Assembly (NCBI RefSeq): GCF_025558425.1 | Contig: NZ_CP094718.1 | Location: forward strand, 1,426,001-1,490,000 | DNA length: 64,000 bases | Direction of reading: 5' to 3' | Source: Staphylococcus sp. IVB6240 | GTDB lineage: Bacteria; Bacillota; Bacilli; Staphylococcales; Staphylococcaceae | Shown: piece by piece, positions 44,681 through 54,537 of the stretch | Position numbering within the stretch: position 1 is the stretch's first letter | How the letters are laid out: the number at the start of each line of letters is the position of its first letter | Made by a program: the position numbers and the translations under genes | Notes under the pieces: model-generated | Databases searched by the model: none | What the model saw: the letters and a program-made list of their open reading frames with translations, nothing else | Told to the model about the DNA's origin: nothing

Positions 44681-45141
44681 TTATTATTACGACCTTTCTT
44701 AAAGTGAATTTCCTCCGTACACAAGAAATTGCAATTATACACATTTCTTGAAACACAAATTACATATTAATACATATAGAAGTAAATGAAAAGGGCGATT
44801 TAAGTAAATTTTGTAAAACATTAAAAGGCGAAATAGTCGAAAAACTTACACGTCATCCTTAAAACTTCTTAATACCACTTTGTTTTTAATATACCCTTTT
44901 ATAAATTAATTACACCACAGTATTTTACCATATTTTACTTGACTAAACCGTTTCTATCCTAATTTTTTAAAAGTGGTACCAATGAAATTTAAAAAAGATG
45001 AAAGTTTATCACTTGGAATTTGAAAAATTATCATACTTAACTGAAATATTTTAGAAATAAATCAAATGATAGAAAGTATGTTAATCATGTTATTTCAACT
45101 GAATTCCTAAAATCTGAACATCCCTATTAATCTAAAATAAT
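44681..45141. other. long intergenic region upstream of xdrA
   Basis: About 460 bp without a supportable gene. It holds the xdrA promoter near its left end and otherwise AT-rich sequence. A plus-strand 13-codon frame from about 44982 lacks a ribosome site. No strong hairpin except the gltT terminator at the right end. Confidence 0.45.
44722..44750 (-). promoter_or_regulatory. inverted repeat around the xdrA -10 box
   Basis: CAAGAAAT (44722-44729) and ATTTCTTG (44743-44750) are perfect inverted arms with a 13-bp spacer that contains TATAAT on the minus strand (44739-44734). The position suggests an operator, possibly for autoregulation by the helix-turn-helix protein it precedes. Confidence 0.5.
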
Positions 45142-45194
45142 AAAAAACTCCTTATTAAACCGTTTTTCATAAATCAAACAGATTAATAAGGAGT
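45142..45194 (-). terminator. gltT terminator
   Basis: ACTCCTTATTAA and TTAATAAGGAGT form a 12-bp perfect stem with a large loop and a T-run on the minus strand. Confidence 0.85.
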
Positions 45195-45210
45195 ATATTA
45201 TATTAAATGA

Positions 45211-46497
45211 TTACTCAGCGTGCATATGTCCTTTAAGTTTACGTCCTTCATGTTCTGATAGGATTAACGCACATGCTGCATCACCTGTAATGTTAACAGC
45301 CGTACGTGTCATATCTAGAAGACGGTCGATACCTAAAATAATACCAATTGCAGCAGGATTTAAGTCAACGGCAGTCAATACCATGGCTAACATGATAAGA
45401 CCAACACCTGGCACCCCTGCTGTACCAACTGATGCGATAACTGCAATGACAACGACAGTTACTAATTGGCCAATTGTTAAGTCAGCACCCATTAACTGCG
45501 CGATAAAGATTGTAGCAACCCCTTGCATGATGGCTGTACCATCCATGTTGATAGTTGCACCCAACGGTTGAACGAATGATGCGATTTCGGGTTTTACACC
45601 CATTCTCTTCGTACATTCCATTGAAACAGGTAAGGCTGCATTAGAACTAGAGCCCCCAAATCCAACCGTAATGGCTGGTAAGAATCCTTTGAAAAATTCA
45701 ATAGGACTTCTTTTAGCAAGGAATTTCACAGCACCACCATAAACGACAAAGAAGTGTATAAATAATGCTGCGAGAACCACAATGAAGTATAAGCCTAATT
45801 GTTGAATTGCTCCAAAACCAGCGCCTGTAAACGCATGTGCCACTAAACCAAATGTTCCAATTGGTGCGAAAACGCTCATCACCATTGAAATAATATACAT
45901 GAGCACTTCGTTGAGTTGGTCAAAAAATTTATGTACAACTTTTGCTTTCTCACCAACCATCATAATACCAATACCGATAAAGATGGCAAATGTGATAATT
46001 TGAAGCATATTCCCTTCTGTCATAGCTTGAACAGCATTTTTAGGGAAGAAATTAATAACAGTTTGATCAAATGTTTGGTTAAACGGTGAATCTTCTGCAT
46101 TTTTTTGCGCAGTCAATTCTTTTTGATACGCTGTAACTTCTTCACTCTTCAATAATTCTGAATGTCCTGCACCCGGTTTGACAATAATTGCAAGACACAT
46201 CGCTAAAATGATTGCCAATGCAGTTGTTGATAGGAAGAAAACTAAGGTCTTAAGCCCAATTCCGCCTAATAACTTTGGATCACCAACACCAATAACACCT
46301 AATACAATAGATACAAAAACAACAGGTACCACTAGCATAAAGATCAGATTCAAAAAGACTTGACCAATTAAGTTAAAAACATATTGGTCTAAAAAAGTAA
46401 CAAACTTGGCACCTTCATAAAAGTTAAATATTGAGCCAATCGTAATCCCTAAGACAAGTGCGATGATTATTTTAACAGTAAGCCCCTTAAATTTCAT
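45211..46497 (-). CDS. gltT: proton/sodium-glutamate symporter
   Basis: A 428-residue member of the dicarboxylate/amino acid:cation symporter family. The two re-entrant loops are seen in GFGGSSSNAALPVSM (HP1) and SVGTAGVPGVG (HP2), with NMDGTA in helix 7 and DRLLDMTRTAVNITGD in helix 8. It imports glutamate and/or aspartate. The gene stands alone, divergent from mntE. A CodY-like box lies upstream (46629-46643). Confidence 0.9.
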   Translation of the reverse strand: MKFKGLTVKIIIALVLGITIGSIFNFYEGAKFVTFLDQYVFNLIGQVFLNLIFMLVVPVVFVSIVLGVIGVGDPKLLGGIGLKTLVFFLSTTALAIILAMCLAIIVKPGAGHSELLKSEEVTAYQKELTAQKNAEDSPFNQTFDQTVINFFPKNAVQAMTEGNMLQIITFAIFIGIGIMMVGEKAKVVHKFFDQLNEVLMYIISMVMSVFAPIGTFGLVAHAFTGAGFGAIQQLGLYFIVVLAALFIHFFVVYGGAVKFLAKRSPIEFFKGFLPAITVGFGGSSSNAALPVSMECTKRMGVKPEIASFVQPLGATINMDGTAIMQGVATIFIAQLMGADLTIGQLVTVVVIAVIASVGTAGVPGVGLIMLAMVLTAVDLNPAAIGIILGIDRLLDMTRTAVNITGDAACALILSEHEGRKLKGHMHAE

Positions 46498-46628
46498 GAT
46501 TCAATTCATCCCTTTCCATATACAAGAATTTTTCACATCAAATTCAACTTCAACTAACAACACGTATTTTCTGATGCGATAAGCTTGATATATCCCCTCT
46601 ATATCTTAAATTTTAGCTTATATTTAAT

Positions 46629-46643
46629 TATAGTCTGAAAATT
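46629..46643. promoter_or_regulatory. possible CodY box upstream of gltT
   Basis: TATAGTCTGAAAATT matches 12 of 15 positions of the CodY consensus AATTTTCWGAAAATT. CodY represses amino-acid uptake when branched-chain amino acids and GTP are plentiful, which would suit gltT. The match is partial in an AT-rich region, so it is weak evidence. Confidence 0.3.
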
Positions 46644-46754
46644 AATAATTTTGCAATAGTGTTTTTAATTATACAGATAATATTTTCCTTGTATACATAT
46701 AAAATGGTATAATTAAATTTAAACATTTCTTTCAAACTTTCGAGGTGCACAGAC

Positions 46755-47624
46755 ATGCAATTGGATAACAAAATCACACAAGCTAAAAAAGGGGCTTGGC
46801 TTAGTATTGTCACCTATACTCTGCTCACAATACTAAAAGTTTTATACGGCTGGCTCGCAGATAGCCGCGGTTTAACAGCGGATGGTATTAACAACGCAAC
46901 GGACGTCATTAGTTCTATCGCTATTCTAGTCGCACTTCACATCTCGATGAAACCAGTGGATGAAAACCATCCATATGGCCACTATCGTTCGGAATTCATT
47001 GCATCACTCATTGCTTCGTTCATTATGTTTGCGGTGAGTATTCAAGTAATTGTTACGGGGATCCAACATTTTTATCAAGGACAGTTTCGACAACCAAGTG
47101 AATCAGCTGTTATCGTAGGGATTATTTCAAGTGTTATCATGTTTGCAGTCTTTCTCTATAATCACAACTTATCTAAAAGGGTAAAAAGTAGTGCCTTAAA
47201 AGCAGCAAGTTATGATAATTTATCTGATGCACTTGTATCACTTGGTACAGTCATTGGAATTATTGGAGTATACCTAGGTGCGCCAATGTTGGATACATTG
47301 GCTGCGATTATTATTGGTCTCTTAATTATGAAAACCAGCATTGATATTTTTAAAGAAACAGCTGTAACGTTGACAGATGGTTATGATGAGGATCAGTTGT
47401 CATACATAAGAGAATGTATTGAACCGATAGAAGACATTCAAGAAATACGTGATATTAAAGCAAGAAGTCATGGAATGATTTCATTTATCGATGTGACCAT
47501 CGCTGTAAATCCAAATCTTACAGTCGTTGAAAGCCATGAAATTTCAGATTTAGTAGAGTCAAAACTAAAAGAACATTTAGGTGAAGTTGAGACGATTGTA
47601 CATATAGAACCTTATTATCAATAA
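46755..47624 (+). CDS. mntE: cation diffusion facilitator, manganese exporter MntE
   Basis: A 289-residue CDF exporter with six membrane helices and a cytoplasmic C-terminal domain (about 205-289). The metal site in helix 2 reads DGINNATD and in helix 5 DNLSD, i.e. Asn/Asp without the His found in zinc CDFs; this is the manganese subgroup. It pumps excess Mn(II) out against protons. GAGGTG lies before the ATG. Monocistronic, convergent with airR. Confidence 0.85.
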   Translation: MQLDNKITQAKKGAWLSIVTYTLLTILKVLYGWLADSRGLTADGINNATDVISSIAILVALHISMKPVDENHPYGHYRSEFIASLIASFIMFAVSIQVIVTGIQHFYQGQFRQPSESAVIVGIISSVIMFAVFLYNHNLSKRVKSSALKAASYDNLSDALVSLGTVIGIIGVYLGAPMLDTLAAIIIGLLIMKTSIDIFKETAVTLTDGYDEDQLSYIRECIEPIEDIQEIRDIKARSHGMISFIDVTIAVNPNLTVVESHEISDLVESKLKEHLGEVETIVHIEPYYQ

Positions 47625-47629
47625 AACAA

Positions 47630-47664
47630 GCCCCTTAAAAAGTGATTGACACTTTTTAGGGGGC
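47630..47664. terminator. bidirectional terminator mntE/airR
   Basis: GCCCCTTAAAAAGTG and CACTTTTTAGGGGGC form a nearly perfect 15-bp stem with a 5-nt loop, between convergent genes. Confidence 0.9.
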
Positions 47665-47675
47665 TAATTATTTCC

Positions 47676-48302
47676 TCAAATCAAATGATTGCTCATAGCA
47701 TATAATGCTGCCTGAGTACGATCTGTTACTTCAAGCTTCGACAGAATATGACTGACATGCGTTTTAATCGTTTTTTCTGACACAAAGAGTACATCCGCAA
47801 TTTCTTTATTTGTCTTCCCTTTCGCCATTTCTTTTAATACTTCTGTTTCACGCTTAGAGAGCTTATTCTGAACGTGGGGTTTATTATTGACGACTTCCAT
47901 CACTTGTTGGGCATCTTTATGAATCACTGTTTGACCATCTATGACGTGTTGGATGGATTGGATCAACTGCTCTGGCTCAACGTCTTTCATTTCGTAGCCA
48001 TCTGCACCACCTTGCATGGCAGAGATAACATGTTCTTCATCTACAAAACTCGTCAATACTAATATTTTAATCATAGGATAATGCGCTTTTAAATGCTTGA
48101 TAAGCGTAATTCCATTCATTTCTGGCATAACAAGATCGACGAGTATCAGTTCTGGTTCACATGTATGTGCTTGAAGTGCGTCTAACAGCTCTTGCCCAGA
48201 ACTATAACTCCCCACCACTTCAATCGTTTCTCTTGTTGATAATAAAAATTCAAGTCCTTGTCTGACAATATAATGATCATCAACGATTGCAATCTTAGCC
48301 AT
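47676..48302 (-). CDS. airR: response regulator AirR
   Basis: A 208-residue NarL-family response regulator: the receiver domain has the acidic pair IVDDH, phospho-acceptor Asp in LVDLVMPEMNG (about residue 56) and the Lys in GYEMKDVEP; the C-terminal LuxR-type helix-turn-helix is KRETEVLKEMAKGKTNKEIADVLFVSEKTIKTHV, in two runs. Partner of AirS, whose stop lies 1 nt upstream. In S. aureus AirSR (YhcSR) responds to oxygen/redox and controls respiration and cell-wall genes. Confidence 0.88.
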   Translation of the reverse strand: MAKIAIVDDHYIVRQGLEFLLSTRETIEVVGSYSSGQELLDALQAHTCEPELILVDLVMPEMNGITLIKHLKAHYPMIKILVLTSFVDEEHVISAMQGGADGYEMKDVEPEQLIQSIQHVIDGQTVIHKDAQQVMEVVNNKPHVQNKLSKRETEVLKEMAKGKTNKEIADVLFVSEKTIKTHVSHILSKLEVTDRTQAALYAMSNHLI

Positions 48303-48303
48303 G

Positions 48304-49431
48304 TTACATCTCCTCCCAACTATGATGTTTGTATGGGACTTTCACATACAACGTCGTTCCTTCATTATTTGAAATGGTCAATTGCCCTTTTAAAATTTTA
48401 ACACGCTGTTTGATGTTTAATAAGCCATGGTGCGCACGTTCATCAACAGCTGCAGGATCAAAACCTATCCCGTTATCTTTAATGGTCATTTCAAATTTTT
48501 CATCATCTTGGGAAAATGATACAAAGATTTCATCTGTTCCTGCATGTTTTTTTGTATTATTCATAGCTTCTTGTACAATTCGGTAAACATTGGTCTCAAT
48601 TTTATTTTCTAAGTCAATCAGACCTGAAACAGACACATGTATATCAATACCAATTAATTCAGCATATTGTTTCAAAGCATGTACCAGACCTTTTTCCAGT
48701 CCCACTGGCTTCAGTTGCCATATCAATGCTCGCATCTCATTTACCGCATTTTGACTGGTCATTTCTATTTGTGAAAATGCGCGTTTTGATACATCATCTT
48801 GTGCCATTTGTCCTGCCGCATGTGCTGTTAACTTCAATGAAAACAACATTTGGTTAACAGAATCGTGCAAATCACGCGCCAAACGATTGCGTTCATTAAT
48901 GCGTGCCGCTTCTTTTTCCTGATTCGTTAAATCAATACGTTTTATCGCAGAACCAATTTGAAAAGCAACAGACTCTAATAATTCTAAATCTTCATCACTA
49001 TAATGATCCGTATGAGGTGTTGCGACATTTAAAAGTCCAAATTGTTCTGTTCCTGATTTTAATGGCACCGTCGCATGATGTGTAATGTCTTCAGTTTCTG
49101 TCGCAAATTCACGACTTGCTAAATTGATACGAGAGCAATTGATAATATTCGAAGCCTTCGTTAACTTCTTATTATGATACGATTGGACACACCAACAAGT
49201 GCCCTCTACCATATACTTGCATTGATGATTGGTTAATGCTTTAGGTAAAGAGCGATGTGCCACTAGCGTATGTTCCCCAGCTTCATCAATAAAGAAAATC
49301 CAGCCAGTCGTAAAATCGCTACCATCAATTAAATAATCGAGGGCACCATCCATCATCGACTGCAACTCGGTCTCTTCGTTTAAAAACTCGGCAATTTCTT
49401 TTAATAATGCAAGTCGTGTTGGTTTCTCCAT
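48304..49431 (-). CDS. airS: oxygen/redox-sensing histidine kinase AirS
   Basis: A 375-residue soluble sensor kinase without membrane helices: an N-terminal GAF domain (about residues 20-170), a HisKA_3 dimer domain with the phosphorylated His in RNRLARDLHDSVNQ, and an HATPase with NNTKKHA and DNGIGFDP. Four cysteines at about positions 71, 79, 81 and 99 (spacing C-x7-C-x-C-x17-C) agree with the [2Fe-2S] cluster ligands of S. aureus AirS. ATG at 49431 follows GGGGAG. First gene of airSR. Confidence 0.88.
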   Translation of the reverse strand: MEKPTRLALLKEIAEFLNEETELQSMMDGALDYLIDGSDFTTGWIFFIDEAGEHTLVAHRSLPKALTNHQCKYMVEGTCWCVQSYHNKKLTKASNIINCSRINLASREFATETEDITHHATVPLKSGTEQFGLLNVATPHTDHYSDEDLELLESVAFQIGSAIKRIDLTNQEKEAARINERNRLARDLHDSVNQMLFSLKLTAHAAGQMAQDDVSKRAFSQIEMTSQNAVNEMRALIWQLKPVGLEKGLVHALKQYAELIGIDIHVSVSGLIDLENKIETNVYRIVQEAMNNTKKHAGTDEIFVSFSQDDEKFEMTIKDNGIGFDPAAVDERAHHGLLNIKQRVKILKGQLTISNNEGTTLYVKVPYKHHSWEEM

Positions 49432-49554
49432 CGTCTCATCTCCCCTATTCCTATCATCTGTATTATACATGTTCTCTTTTATTGTGAAAAATATATAGAC
49501 TGCTCACAAGTCACTCGGTTTTATGTTATGATAGAAAGGCTTAAGGAGGCTACT

Positions 49555-50382
49555 ATGAAGATATTTATCCCTCAACAATTTGACAACATGACATTAAGAG
49601 CCATGTTTCAATCTTTAAAATTACCAAAAAAAGAACTACATCAATTGAACATGTCTAAAGAAATTACCATTAATGATGCATCAGCGAATTTAAACACGAC
49701 TGTGCATACAGGCGATACAGTGGTATTACCGGATACAAATGCTGAAAGTCAATACCTACCAAGTTATCGCTATGCAAATATCGTTTACGAAGATGACTAT
49801 TTGGCTGTTGTATTGAAACCAAAAGGTGTAAAGACACATCCGAACGACTTAAAAGAAAGCAATACGTTGATGAATCACGTGATTTATACATTGAATTGTC
49901 CATATGTAGAACCAATTCACCGTTTAGACCAGGAAACAGTTGGTTTGCTTATCGTGGCAAAAAATCCATTGGTTAAAAAGATTTTAGACCGCATGTTAGA
50001 AGATAACGAAATTCACCGTATCTACCGTGCACAAGTCAAAAGTCTTTTACCAATTAAACCGCAAACGATTGATATGCCGATTGGTAAGGATAAGTTCCAT
50101 CCTAATAAACGTCGTGTATCTCCCACAGGTCAACATGCTGTTACACATATCATCGACTCGGAAATGTTGAAAGAAGGCGTCTGCCAGCTATACGTTAAGT
50201 TAGACACTGGCCGTACACATCAAATTCGTGTACACCTCGCAGAAATTGGGCATCCTGTTCTAGGTGACCCACTTTATAGCGATGCAACATTACGTCAATT
50301 AAAACTTGAAAGTTACAAAATTGAATTCGTCCATCCATTCACACAAGAAACCATTTCTGTATCATTGGATGATGTAGAATAA
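49555..50382 (+). CDS. RluA-family pseudouridine synthase
   Basis: A 275-residue enzyme that isomerises uridine to pseudouridine in RNA, probably 23S rRNA. The catalytic motif is PIHRLDQETVGLLIVAK (Asp about 131), followed by GRTHQIRVHLAEIGHPVLGD. The N-terminal S4-like part is short. AAGGAGG precedes the ATG at 49555. Divergent from airS. Exact target site unknown. Confidence 0.85.
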   Translation: MKIFIPQQFDNMTLRAMFQSLKLPKKELHQLNMSKEITINDASANLNTTVHTGDTVVLPDTNAESQYLPSYRYANIVYEDDYLAVVLKPKGVKTHPNDLKESNTLMNHVIYTLNCPYVEPIHRLDQETVGLLIVAKNPLVKKILDRMLEDNEIHRIYRAQVKSLLPIKPQTIDMPIGKDKFHPNKRRVSPTGQHAVTHIIDSEMLKEGVCQLYVKLDTGRTHQIRVHLAEIGHPVLGDPLYSDATLRQLKLESYKIEFVHPFTQETISVSLDDVE

Positions 50383-50383
50383 G

Positions 50384-50428
50384 AAAAAAGTTCGCTTTCC
50401 CCTATTAAGGTGTTAAGCGAACTTTTTT
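50384..50428. terminator. bidirectional terminator
   Basis: AAAAAAGTTCGCTT pairs with AAGCGAACTTTTTT, perfect 14 bp, between the convergent pseudouridine synthase and polyphosphate kinase genes. Confidence 0.92.
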
Positions 50429-50431
50429 AAT

Positions 50432-52591
50432 TTATCGTTTTAACTTATTGCGAAATCGATTGACCCAGCCTGTCGCGGCTTTCACAGGTTGCCCTGTTTC
50501 AACAATGTTATCTTTTTTTAGTTTAATACCATATGTCATGGCTTCTTCCATTAAATATTCCTGTGCATTTAGTGGTTCAAGTGCATTTTCTACATAATGA
50601 TACACACCGTAGCGATCTTGGTAACGGCCTTTTTGGTTGTCTGATAATTGTAAGTTCATGTAATCAACCAAACGTTCAGCAATTTGTTTATCCAAGACTG
50701 GGAATAAAATTTCAACACGCTTAATCATATTACGCGTCATCATGTCTGCAGAAGATAAGTAAATACGCGCATTTCCATTGTTTTGGAAGTAATAAATACG
50801 TGAATGTTCTAGTAAACGGCCAACGATACTCACCACTTCGATATTATCGCTCACGCCTGGAATACCGGGTTTTAAACAACAAATGCCTCTGATGATTAAT
50901 TGAACTTTCACACCTGCTTGTGATGCTTCAAAAAGCTTTGTAATGAGTGCTTTGTCTGTTAGTGAGTTCATCTTCATCATCATCTTACCATTACCATATT
51001 TCTTATGACTCTCTATTTCTTCATCAATACGTTCAATGAATAAATCACGAATTTCATATGGTGCGACAATTAATTCTTGATAATCTGGTTTGATCGAATA
51101 ACCACTTAAATAATTAAAGAAGTTCATCGCATCTTGTGCAATTTTCTTATTTGTTGTGATGATTCCCATATCTGTATAAAGCTTCGCCGTTTTATCGTTG
51201 TAGTTTCCGGTACCTAAATGGACGAATGGTACAAGCTCACCATTGATACGTTTGACAACTAATGTGATTTTACTGTGTGTTTTTAAGTGTGTCATACCAT
51301 ACATCACATGGCATCCCGCATCTTCTAACATACGTGCCCAGTGGACATTATTTTCTTCATCGAAACGTGCTTTTAATTCAACAAGCACTGTGACTTGTTT
51401 GCCGTTTTCTGCCGCATTTTTTAATGCTTCAATAATTGGCGAATCACTACTTACACGATATAACGTTTGTTTAATGGCCATTGTATTCGGATCTTCTGAT
51501 GCTTCTTTAATAAAGTCAACAATTGGATCAAATGACTCGTATGGATGATGGAAGAAAATATCACGTTTCAACGCTAAATCATAGACGTTGTGGTCACCTA
51601 ACGATTGTGGAACTTGTGGTGTGTATCGTGGGTATTTTAAATCTTTAAGTTTATTAGATAAATGGCCAACAAGTTCAAATACCATCGTTAAATCAAGCGG
51701 ACCATCTGTATAGTACACATCTTCATGTGAAAGCTCTAATGTGTCTATCAACCAATCCATCTCCAGGTCTTCTTGACCACGATTATCAATTTCTAAACGT
51801 ACAGCTGCACCACTTTTTCGTTCTTTCAAAAAGCGTTCAATCTCAATAAGTAAATCTTCTGCACCATCTTCATGAATCATTAGGTCCGCATTTCTTGTAA
51901 TTCTAAAAGTATATGTGTTCAGAATTTCATAGCCTCTAAATAAATATCCCATGAAGAATGTGATAATATCTTCAATTAAGATGATGTATTGCTTATTACC
52001 TTCATTGATTGTCGTAAAACGATCGAGCAACGTTGGAATTTGAACAATCGCTGAGTTGACTTCATTCCCCGTATCGACATCAACAAATATATTTAACGTT
52101 TTATTGTTCAATTTAGGAAATGGACGATACGCATCAATCCCTAATGGAGTAAGTGTTGGTAAAATTTCATTTAAGAAAATTGTTTCCAAACGTTCAATCA
52201 GAGTATCGCTTAATTCATCAGGCTTCGTTAGAAAAACATCATATGCTTTTAATTCATCTATTAATTCATTATAACGATGATATTGAAAGGCAACGTTTTT
52301 ACGATTTTTACGTTCTATCGCTTTTAATTGTTCAGAAGGTGTCAGCTGAGACTTATTTTCTGGTTTGTCATATCCCATCTTTACCTGGTCTTTAAGACCT
52401 GCCACACGCACCATAAAAAATTCATCTAAGTTTGAACTGCCGATTGCAATAAAATTGAGTCTTTCTAACAAAGGATTTGATTTATCACATGCTTCTTGTA
52501 GGACACGATAATTGAAATCGAGCCAACTTACTTCTCTATTGTTATAAAAACTAGGATCATTAATATCAATTTTCAAATTATTATTTGTCAC
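50432..52591 (-). CDS. ppk1: polyphosphate kinase 1
   Basis: PPK1 polymerises the gamma-phosphate of ATP into inorganic polyphosphate. The 719-residue protein starts with [16 protein letters not shown], carries the phosphorylated His in [12 protein letters not shown] and the second conserved His in [10 protein letters not shown], both in phospholipase-D-like domains. It starts at GTG with GAGGTGG upstream. About 400 bp separate it from ppx, so it may have its own promoter although both lie on the same strand. Confidence 0.94.
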   Translation of the reverse strand: MTNNNLKIDINDPSFYNNREVSWLDFNYRVLQEACDKSNPLLERLNFIAIGSSNLDEFFMVRVAGLKDQVKMGYDKPENKSQLTPSEQLKAIERKNRKNVAFQYHRYNELIDELKAYDVFLTKPDELSDTLIERLETIFLNEILPTLTPLGIDAYRPFPKLNNKTLNIFVDVDTGNEVNSAIVQIPTLLDRFTTINEGNKQYIILIEDIITFFMGYLFRGYEILNTYTFRITRNADLMIHEDGAEDLLIEIERFLKERKSGAAVRLEIDNRGQEDLEMDWLIDTLELSHEDVYYTDGPLDLTMVFELVGHLSNKLKDLKYPRYTPQVPQSLGDHNVYDLALKRDIFFHHPYESFDPIVDFIKEASEDPNTMAIKQTLYRVSSDSPIIEALKNAAENGKQVTVLVELKARFDEENNVHWARMLEDAGCHVMYGMTHLKTHSKITLVVKRINGELVPFVHLGTGNYNDKTAKLYTDMGIITTNKKIAQDAMNFFNYLSGYSIKPDYQELIVAPYEIRDLFIERIDEEIESHKKYGNGKMMMKMNSLTDKALITKLFEASQAGVKVQLIIRGICCLKPGIPGVSDNIEVVSIVGRLLEHSRIYYFQNNGNARIYLSSADMMTRNMIKRVEILFPVLDKQIAERLVDYMNLQLSDNQKGRYQDRYGVYHYVENALEPLNAQEYLMEEAMTYGIKLKKDNIVETGQPVKAATGWVNRFRNKLKR

Positions 52592-52989
52592 TTTTTAATT
52601 CCACCTCATTTTATGTGCCTTCTACGATATTGTGATACAAAATTAAGACCTCCGTTGATAACGAAACAGCGCATGTATTCATTACTTTTGCACAAATACA
52701 TTATTTTTTAACTTTTCAGTCATCTTATGACAAGGACATACAGAAATTGGATCAAACGAGATTTCGATGTTAGCAGAATGAGAGCAGCAATCAAAATTAG
52801 TTCAAAAAATGATACAACTGCTCAAAAACCTGCTTCCTAAACACTTACAATTTGTTTCTAAATCATCATTTAAAAATATCCCAATGACTATTATTCATAA
52901 ATTTTTGTCATAAATGTTCACTGCTTCAACATCAATCTTTATTTTTTCGGCAGTCTTTACATCATCACTGCTTATTTTATATGCAAAAA
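52592..52989. other. intergenic region between ppx and ppk1
   Basis: About 400 bp, AT-rich. A 37-codon plus-strand frame from about 52725 has no ribosome site, and no hairpin or repeat stands out. It presumably contains the ppk1 promoter. Confidence 0.4.
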
Positions 52990-54516
52990 CTATTTTTTTA
53001 TAAATTGGATGTCCAACTTATTTTTTAAGATTTTTTCAATATGTTTCTTTTGGCGATTTGATTGATAAATCTCTGCAATGGGTTCACCTTGATAATACAC
53101 ACTCAACTCATACGGTTCTGAATCAATATTTAAGCTGAGCTGGTTAACGGTATTTGTATTTGAAATATTTAATGCATTCACAAACTTAATAATACCCCCC
53201 AGTGCTTGAATTTCATTCACTTCATCTTCAGTAAACCATTGCGTTTCGTCACTATATTGTTTCAATAAGGATTTGTTCTTGAAACTTGTTAATAACGCAA
53301 GTCGAACACGCTCTTTATGAGACAAACCATTAATACTTGAATTCGCAATAATGTAATACGTATGTTGAGAACTAGAATCTGAATCAATGAACTTTCCTAA
53401 ATAATAAAGATAAGCTGCTTGTAAAAACCGCTGTTTCACAACTGTATCTACGCTTAGTTTCCCCTGTACTTCAAGTTGTTCCAACAATTCTTCCGCTAGT
53501 TTTTGTCGCTGTAATGCACCAGTTGGTTCAATTTTGTATTCATTGGCTAAATGACGTAACGCATCTTGTTGTACCTGTTCTTTTTTAAATTCTCCAAGTT
53601 TAGACTTGGCAATTTGATGCATGATGAAACCTTCACGAATCCCTTTACGTGAAAATGTAAATGACGTCGCTTGAATCATGTCATATAACACGTTAAAGAC
53701 GACAACAGCAGGCACGATGATGTCCATACGATCTCGACTTAGACCATCCAAATTGGCCAATTCATCTCGAGAATAAGATTTTAACGTCTCATATACTTGT
53801 GATAGATCATCTTGCCCCATTGTATAGCCATGAACACCAGCAATTGGATATTGTCGTAAAGATTGATGAATACGTGCACAGTTACGTGCTGAACCACCAA
53901 TACCAATTAATGTCACTTTTTTATCAACAATCCATTCTGCCTTACTAAATGATTTTTTGAGAAACTTTTCCATTTTCTTAAGTGCTTCTTTATCATTGTG
54001 TGGTTTACCATCAAAGAACATACGCGTTAATGTCACAACACCAAATGGGAAACTAATCGCATGTTTTATTTTTTTATTTTTAAAATAGGTTAATTCCGTA
54101 GAACCACCACCGATATCGACAGTGACACCATCTTGAATATCAGTAGTATGTGTTACGGCATAAGAACCATAAAACGCCTCATCTTCTTCAAGGATTAAAA
54201 TCACATCAATACCGACTTTATTTTTAACAGCTTCCAAAATAGCCTCTCGATTCGTTGACTGACGAATTGCAGCAGTGGCAATCGGATAAAGTGAAGACAC
54301 ATGAAATGCTTCTGCCACTTTTTTAAAACTTTGTAGCGCCGTTATTAAGACGTGAATCCCTTCTTCTTGCATATGTCCTGCATCGTCTAAGTATTGACTT
54401 AGACGTGCAGGTGTTTTTATATTTTGAATCTCATTCAGTCCTGTATCATGATCAAACTCAAAAATAACAAGACGTATCGTATTTGATCCAATATCAATTA
54501 AACCATTGCGCTCCAT
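52990..54516 (-). CDS. ppx: exopolyphosphatase
   Basis: A 508-residue Ppx/GppA phosphatase with the actin-like ATPase fold: GLIDIGSNTIRLVIFE at the N-terminus, the phosphate loop TVDIGGGSTELTYF, LIGIGGSARNCARI and an HD-like helical C-terminal domain. It removes terminal phosphates from polyphosphate; with ppk1 nearby it gives a make-and-break pair. It starts 22 nt after the fumC stop, so it may be read through from fumC. Confidence 0.9.
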   Translation of the reverse strand: MERNGLIDIGSNTIRLVIFEFDHDTGLNEIQNIKTPARLSQYLDDAGHMQEEGIHVLITALQSFKKVAEAFHVSSLYPIATAAIRQSTNREAILEAVKNKVGIDVILILEEDEAFYGSYAVTHTTDIQDGVTVDIGGGSTELTYFKNKKIKHAISFPFGVVTLTRMFFDGKPHNDKEALKKMEKFLKKSFSKAEWIVDKKVTLIGIGGSARNCARIHQSLRQYPIAGVHGYTMGQDDLSQVYETLKSYSRDELANLDGLSRDRMDIIVPAVVVFNVLYDMIQATSFTFSRKGIREGFIMHQIAKSKLGEFKKEQVQQDALRHLANEYKIEPTGALQRQKLAEELLEQLEVQGKLSVDTVVKQRFLQAAYLYYLGKFIDSDSSSQHTYYIIANSSINGLSHKERVRLALLTSFKNKSLLKQYSDETQWFTEDEVNEIQALGGIIKFVNALNISNTNTVNQLSLNIDSEPYELSVYYQGEPIAEIYQSNRQKKHIEKILKNKLDIQFIKK

Positions 54517-54537
54517 ACGTATAGGTAGCCTCCTCGA

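Noticed and set aside
52725..52838. 37-codon plus-strand frame between ppx and ppk1
   Set aside because: No ribosome site or promoter in sequence, no recognisable motif, antisense to the flanking units.
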